Assembly: GCA_964410485.1 (NCBI GenBank)
Contig: CAYPHJ010000093.1
Span: forward strand, 1-17,878
Length of the DNA stretch: 17,878 nucleotides
Origin: CAYPHJ01 sp964410485
Lineage (GTDB): Bacteria; Desulfobacterota; Binatia; UBA9968
Direction of reading: 5' to 3'
The notes beneath the pieces are model-generated. The model was not told the origin of the DNA. It searched no databases and saw nothing but the letters and a program-made list of their open reading frames with translations. Below are positions 14,627 to 17,878 of the stretch, in pieces (the stretch's first letter is position 1; every line of letters begins with the position of its first letter). The translations under genes were made by a program, and so were the position numbers.

Positions 14627-15283
14627 ATGGAATTGATTGATCTTTCACGCATCATCTACGATGGGATGCCCAAAATACCGGTGTTGCCCGATGTCCACGT
14701 GCAAAAATTTCTGAGTCTCGAGAAGGGGCATCCACTGAACGTCACCGAGATCTCTTTGCCCTGCCATGCCGGTACCCACGTGGATGCGCCGATCCATATC
14801 GTGCCGAACGGCAAATCCATAGAAGAACTGCCTCTGGAAGCCTTCGTGGGACCGGGCGCGGTGATTGGGGTGAGCAAGAACGGTGGTGAAGAAGTTACCG
14901 CCAAGGACCTTGAAGCGTCGGGGATTCCCGTCAGTCGTGGTGATATCTTGATGCTGTACACGGGTTGGGATGCCAAATTCGACAGCGCCGATTACAATCT
15001 GCACCCTTACCTGTCAGTTGACGCCGCTGAATGGATGGTGAAAAAAGGCATCAAATTGTTCGGCATTGATTGCATCACGGTCGATTTGCCGACACCATTG
15101 CGACCGAAAGGGTTTGATTTCCCCGTGCACAAAACCCTGCTCGGAAACGGTGTGCTGATTGCAGAGAACGTAACGAATCTGAAGAGTATCGTCGGCAAGA
15201 AAACGAGAATTATGGCGTTGCCTCTTAGAGTCAAGGGCAGCGATGCCGGTCATGCGCGTATCATCGCAGAAATTCTGAACTAA
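14627..15283 (+). CDS. Cyclase family protein (kynurenine-formamidase-like metal-dependent hydrolase)
   Basis: A 218-residue cytoplasmic protein of the cyclase/KynB family. The diagnostic metal motif HxGTHxDxPxH is intact: H47, H51, D53 and H57 in CHAGTHVDAPIH. Later family elements are RGDILMLYTGWD (about 104-115), LFGIDCITVDLP and VHKTLLGNGVLIAENV. Members hydrolyse amides or lactones or act in polyketide ring chemistry, usually with Mn or Zn. The ATG follows GAGGAGG. The next gene starts 2 bases after its stop, so the two are surely co-transcribed. No tryptophan-pathway genes are nearby, so a kynurenine role is not supported by context. Confidence 0.92.
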   Translation: MELIDLSRIIYDGMPKIPVLPDVHVQKFLSLEKGHPLNVTEISLPCHAGTHVDAPIHIVPNGKSIEELPLEAFVGPGAVIGVSKNGGEEVTAKDLEASGIPVSRGDILMLYTGWDAKFDSADYNLHPYLSVDAAEWMVKKGIKLFGIDCITVDLPTPLRPKGFDFPVHKTLLGNGVLIAENVTNLKSIVGKKTRIMALPLRVKGSDAGHARIIAEILN

Positions 15284-15285
15284 TC

Positions 15286-16254
15286 ATGGCGATCACTAAA
15301 AGAATTAGCGGGATCATCGGAGCTTGCCTTACACCTTTTGGCCAGGATGACCGGGTTGATTATAAGGCCCTGGAGAGGGAAATCGAGTTTCTCATACCGG
15401 ACTGCGATGCTATAACGGTCGCCGCGGTTGAGGCGGCGGAATACACGATGCTCTCCCGCGATGAGCGCAAAGAGTTATTGCGCGCGGCGACCGAGATGAT
15501 CGGTGGGCGTGTTCCGGTTATCCTCGGCTGCTCGAGTCCCGCCCCTCGAGAGGTTATTGAGCTGGCGGAATACGCGGCGAAAGTGGGGGGCGATTTTGTT
15601 CAGGTCTTGATGCCGCTTCGCCCCTGGGGCGGACAACCGACAATCGCCGAGCTGATGGAGTTTTACACCCAGGTGGCTTCGGCAAGTCCACTGCCTGTTA
15701 CATGCTACCACAATCCGGGTCCTGGGGCGGACCCACCGCAAGACGCGTTTGTCAAGATCAGTGAGATTGACAACATTCGTTACTTCAAGGAAAGCTCTCG
15801 AGATATTACAAAAATTTCGAGATTAATTGAACAAATAGAGCTTGCTGGTCGTGGTCATTATTTCACGACCATGCAGCCGTTATTGGTGACGCTGATGCTT
15901 GGCGGGTCGGGCGCTACGATGCCGCCGCCTGGCACGCGTATTGGGGCCCAGATCGTAGGAGCGTTTCGGGCGGGAGATTTAGAAACCGCGCGGTTTTGGG
16001 CCCGCTGTTACGCTTTGTTCCCGGGAAAGTGGGGAGCCTATGGGCTTCCTCCAGTGATGAAATCGGCCATGAAGCATTTCGGCGTCGACATCGGCGATCC
16101 GTGCCGCCCCTATGCGCCGGTTAGCCCTCGTGATCACGAGCAAATAGGTCAATTCCTCCGCCAAGTTGGACTGATCGGCGAGTCAGGACCAACGCCACAG
16201 GCCCTGCTTGAGGCAAGCGAAAAACTCCGGCAGGAAGACACGTTTTTACGATAG
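15286..16254 (+). CDS. DapA-superfamily aldolase/lyase (not a canonical dihydrodipicolinate synthase)
   Basis: A 322-residue TIM-barrel protein of the class I aldolase DHDPS/NAL superfamily. The Schiff-base lysine is K168 in IRYFKESSRD, and the proton-relay tyrosine is probably Y141 in CYHNPG. The substrate-contacting GTTGE motif of true DapA is replaced by TVAAVEAAEY (about 44-53), which argues against lysine biosynthesis and for another 2-oxo-acid aldolase, dehydratase or hydratase. The C-terminal ~90 residues are of normal length for the family. It starts 2 bases after the cyclase-family gene. Possible roles include cleaving or dehydrating a product of the two upstream enzymes; this is inference. 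Confidence 0.88.
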   Translation: MAITKRISGIIGACLTPFGQDDRVDYKALEREIEFLIPDCDAITVAAVEAAEYTMLSRDERKELLRAATEMIGGRVPVILGCSSPAPREVIELAEYAAKVGGDFVQVLMPLRPWGGQPTIAELMEFYTQVASASPLPVTCYHNPGPGADPPQDAFVKISEIDNIRYFKESSRDITKISRLIEQIELAGRGHYFTTMQPLLVTLMLGGSGATMPPPGTRIGAQIVGAFRAGDLETARFWARCYALFPGKWGAYGLPPVMKSAMKHFGVDIGDPCRPYAPVSPRDHEQIGQFLRQVGLIGESGPTPQALLEASEKLRQEDTFLR

Positions 16255-16265
16255 AGAGGCGCTAC

Positions 16266-16288
16266 TATCTCAACTGTCAGTTGAGATA
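16266..16288. promoter_or_regulatory. Perfect 23-base palindrome
   Basis: TATCTCAACTG (16266-16276) and its exact inverse complement (16278-16288) flank a single central T. It starts 12 bases after the DapA-like stop. With no T-run after it, it looks more like an operator for a dimeric regulator or an RNA-processing hairpin than a terminator. It may mark the start of a second transcription unit for the flavoprotein. Confidence 0.55.
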
Positions 16289-16345
16289 CAGGAAAGCCCT
16301 ATAGGAGCAATTCCGGCCGCCGGGGTAACGAGATTCGGGTTTAGT

Positions 16346-16552
16346 ATGGAGTGGCTCAAAGATTTGTCCGATAGAATGGTTCTTTGGTTTCTGGCTGTGA
16401 CCTCGGAGTTTGAGCGAGAGCTCACTCCAAAAGGTCGCTTCGAGCAGCGACTTTGGCGACAGCAAAGGCTGAGAAATCTCAAAGGCCTTGCCATACGGTG
16501 GCAGCAGCGCGTGGACGCGCAGAATCAGGCGGAGGACGGAAGGCGACGGTGA
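16346..16552 (+). CDS. Small hypothetical protein upstream of the flavoprotein
   Basis: A 68-residue basic, Arg/Trp/Gln-rich product (MEWLKDLSDRMVLWFLAVTSEFERE, then a highly charged tail) that I do not recognise. The N-terminal part could form an amphipathic or weakly membrane-associated helix. The frame is open back to 16208, but that overlaps the DapA-like gene and crosses the palindrome, so the ATG at 16346 is preferred; no good ribosome site precedes it. The stop is 1 base before the flavoprotein ATG, which favours coupling. It may be a genuine small partner or a leader ORF. Confidence 0.42.
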   Translation: MEWLKDLSDRMVLWFLAVTSEFERELTPKGRFEQRLWRQQRLRNLKGLAIRWQQRVDAQNQAEDGRRR

Positions 16553-16553
16553 T

Positions 16554-17549
16554 ATGCCGCGGCTCAACGGACGAAAGCAGATCGTGGTTTTGGGCGGTGG
16601 CAGCGGAGGAGTAGTCGCAGCCAGTCAATTGGGGCGTAAGCTCGGCACAAGTCACGATGTTTTTCTCGTCGATAGGCGGCCGGACCATCTATTCATGCCC
16701 GCGTTCCTATTCGTGATGGTTGGGGAGCGGCGGGCGCAAGACGTCGCCCGAAGCCTGAGCCGACTCGAAGCACGGAATGTTAAATTCATCCAGTCCGAAG
16801 TTCTCGGCATTGATCCAACCAGGCAACAGGTTCAGCTGCAAAATCAAAGCCTCGACTATGACTACCTGATCGTATCCCTTGGCATGCAGATCAGGCCAGA
16901 CCTTATACCCGGCTTTGCCGAGGCATCGCTTCATCCCTGGGAGCTGGATGGTGCCGTACGGCTGGCGGAGGCTCTGCGGTCCTTTAATGAAGGGCGGATC
17001 GTTGTCGGTGTGCCCTTGGGTCCATATCGATGCCCGCCGGCGCCTTACGAAGCGCAATGGATGTTGGATAGCTATTTCAAAAAACGCGGCATTCGAGAGC
17101 GCGTCGATATCGAGTATTTTACTCGCGATCCCGAGCCGGCGGGTGAACACCGGAGCCCTGTGATTTGGATGGACGACGAAAGTCGCAGAAGAAAAGTCAA
17201 ACAGCACTATGAATTTGTTGTAAGATCCATCGATCCCGAGAAGAAAGTGGTTTCAGGCTTGTACGGCTATAGCATACCGTACGACCTGTTGGTCATGATT
17301 CCGCCGCACCGGCCCGCACAGGCGCTTTTTGATTGCGGCCTGGCCGAGACCGAAAATGGGGTTCGTGTCGATTACGAGACGATGCGAACCAAGTGGGATA
17401 ATGTGTACGCTATAGGTGATTGCGCCGATATGCCTGCGTCGAAATCCGGGGGAGTTGCGCACCAGGAAGCCGATATCGTCGCCCATAACATTGCCGTTGA
17501 GATTACCGGCAAGGGAAAGCCGTTAGATCTATGGCTGCATACGATATGA
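16554..17549 (+). CDS. Sulfide:quinone oxidoreductase-like FAD-dependent oxidoreductase, ended by an in-frame TGA
   Basis: A 331-residue flavoprotein of the SQR/flavocytochrome c sulfide dehydrogenase group. The FAD dinucleotide fold is VVLGGGSGGVVAA (11-23), with LVDRRPDHLFMPA after it; LIVSLG (105-110) and the second FAD contact YAIGDCADMP (285-294) are in place. The first redox cysteine is C160 in GPYRCPPAPYE, as in SQR and FCSD. The start at 16554 is chosen because the FAD motif then lies at the usual distance; a longer frame opens at 16488. The product lacks the ~50-residue C-terminus of relatives, but the same frame continues past the TGA with a fitting sequence (next entry). SQR-like enzymes pass electrons from sulfide or persulfide to quinone at the membrane; sulfide use here is unproven. 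Confidence 0.85.
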   Translation: MPRLNGRKQIVVLGGGSGGVVAASQLGRKLGTSHDVFLVDRRPDHLFMPAFLFVMVGERRAQDVARSLSRLEARNVKFIQSEVLGIDPTRQQVQLQNQSLDYDYLIVSLGMQIRPDLIPGFAEASLHPWELDGAVRLAEALRSFNEGRIVVGVPLGPYRCPPAPYEAQWMLDSYFKKRGIRERVDIEYFTRDPEPAGEHRSPVIWMDDESRRRKVKQHYEFVVRSIDPEKKVVSGLYGYSIPYDLLVMIPPHRPAQALFDCGLAETENGVRVDYETMRTKWDNVYAIGDCADMPASKSGGVAHQEADIVAHNIAVEITGKGKPLDLWLHTI

Positions 17550-17711
17550 CTGCTGGCTTTTGGCGCCGGGCGCGCCGCTGCAAATCGAACCGTGTACCCA
17601 ACCGGATGGCCGCCTTTCGGGGTCACGGAGGCGCGGACCTGGGGGCCGTCACGGCTGATTTATTGGGCCAAGATTGGCTTTGAGAAGTGGTGGCTCTGGC
17701 GGTACTTCTAG
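17547..17711 (+). other. In-frame TGA and SQR-like C-terminal extension
   Basis: After the TGA (17547-17549) the flavoprotein frame stays open for 53 codons to TAG at 17709-17711. It encodes LLAFGAGRAAA near the TGA and ends with IYWAKIGFEKWWLWRYF, which resembles the amphipathic membrane-anchoring tail (HWAK..FEKYFLW) that I recall from SQR-type proteins. In those proteins the segment C-x-x-D/E-x-G holds the second catalytic Cys; here TGA-L-L-A-F-G aligns with it. A Cys codon is one substitution away from TGA. Options are selenocysteine, a nonsense mutation in a decaying gene, or a base-call error. TGA serves as an ordinary stop elsewhere in the window, so reassignment is excluded. Confidence 0.6.
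17562..17576 (+). promoter_or_regulatory. GC hairpin just downstream of the in-frame TGA
   Basis: GGCGC (17562-17566) pairs with GCGCC (17572-17576) around loop CGGGC, with the loop 18-22 bases after the TGA; TTT/AAA could extend the stem across a bulge. The distance fits bacterial SECIS elements, but short GC stems are common in this coding sequence, so it is only suggestive. Confidence 0.25.
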
Positions 17712-17713
17712 AG

Positions 17714-17728
17714 CGGCCGTCCGGGCCG
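17714..17728 (+). terminator. Weak hairpin after the flavoprotein frame
   Basis: CGGCC (17714-17718) pairs with GGCCG (17724-17728), 2 bases after the TAG that ends the extended frame. There is no T-run, so at best it is a weak or Rho-assisted stop. Its place fits a gene end at 17711 rather than 17549. Confidence 0.3.
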
Positions 17729-17810
17729 TACGTCTGATAAGGAATATTATGTCAACTTTATGGTGTTTACCCTTTTTCGCGGCCCGCTACGTCGTCATCC
17801 CCTGCTATCT

Positions 17811-17845
17811 TTGAACCTTTAACCTTGGAACTTGGAACTTGGAAC
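17811..17845. repeat. Heptamer tandem repeat
   Basis: Five 7-base units: TTGAACC, TTTAACC, then three exact TTGGAAC copies. It is intergenic and close to the window end. Such short-period repeats are common slippage products; it may continue to the right or recur elsewhere in the genome. Confidence 0.6.
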
Positions 17846-17878
17846 ACTCCCAGAGGTGATAGCTACTTATCCGGTGGC

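Noticed and set aside
17752..17814. Tiny ORF starting ATGTCAACT after an AAGGA
   Set aside because: Only about 20 codons, with no family features or neighbouring support; likely chance.

Overview
The window looks like a chromosomal stretch from a Gram-negative bacterium, GC-rich by eye but not extreme. It carries exported solute-binding proteins with Sec signal peptides, a lipoprotein, three tRNA genes, and several enzyme families that are expanded in soil Proteobacteria and in uncultured lineages such as Binatota, Tectomicrobia or Rokubacteria. The lineage is a guess from gene content. There is no rRNA, CRISPR array, transposase or phage gene.

Region 1 (99-8831) is a catabolic-looking locus. 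An ornithine cyclodeaminase/mu-crystallin family gene points left. Pointing right is a probable operon: Bug/TctC solute-binding protein 1, an alpha/beta hydrolase resembling C-C bond hydrolases, a GntR/HutC regulator with a UTRA domain, a paralogous Bug protein 2, a xanthine-dehydrogenase-type molybdenum hydroxylase large subunit, and an LLM-class flavin oxidoreductase. The two arms share a compact intergenic region with overlapping promoter-like hexamers around a GntR-type site. I infer uptake and oxidative or hydrolytic breakdown of a small, perhaps N-heterocyclic or carboxylated compound; the substrate is unknown.

Region 2 (8876-10846) holds a leftward tRNA-Lys(TTT)-tRNA-Glu(TTC) pair with a good sigma70-type promoter, a two-domain cupin gene preceded by a strong hairpin, a small leftward lipoprotein gene, a nested inverted repeat, and a rightward tRNA-Arg(CCT).

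Region 3 (10971-13627) is leftward: a third Bug-type binding protein with its own promoter, a small soluble hypothetical protein, and a three-helix membrane protein translationally coupled to a small upstream ORF.

Region 4 (13871-17711) is rightward and tightly packed: a heme-oxygenase-like diiron protein (PqqC/CADD-type), a metal-dependent cyclase/formamidase-like hydrolase, a DapA-superfamily aldolase/lyase, a small hypothetical ORF, and a sulfide:quinone-oxidoreductase-like flavoprotein. The most striking observation is in this flavoprotein. Its frame is closed by a TGA, but reads on for 53 more codons into a typical SQR C-terminus, and the TGA falls where I recall the second catalytic cysteine of the family. 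Selenocysteine, a nonsense mutation and a sequence error all remain possible.

No protein-free gap exceeds 300 bases once the tRNAs are counted. I see nothing supportable in positions 1-98 or in the remainder of 17712-17878 beyond a weak hairpin and a short heptamer repeat.
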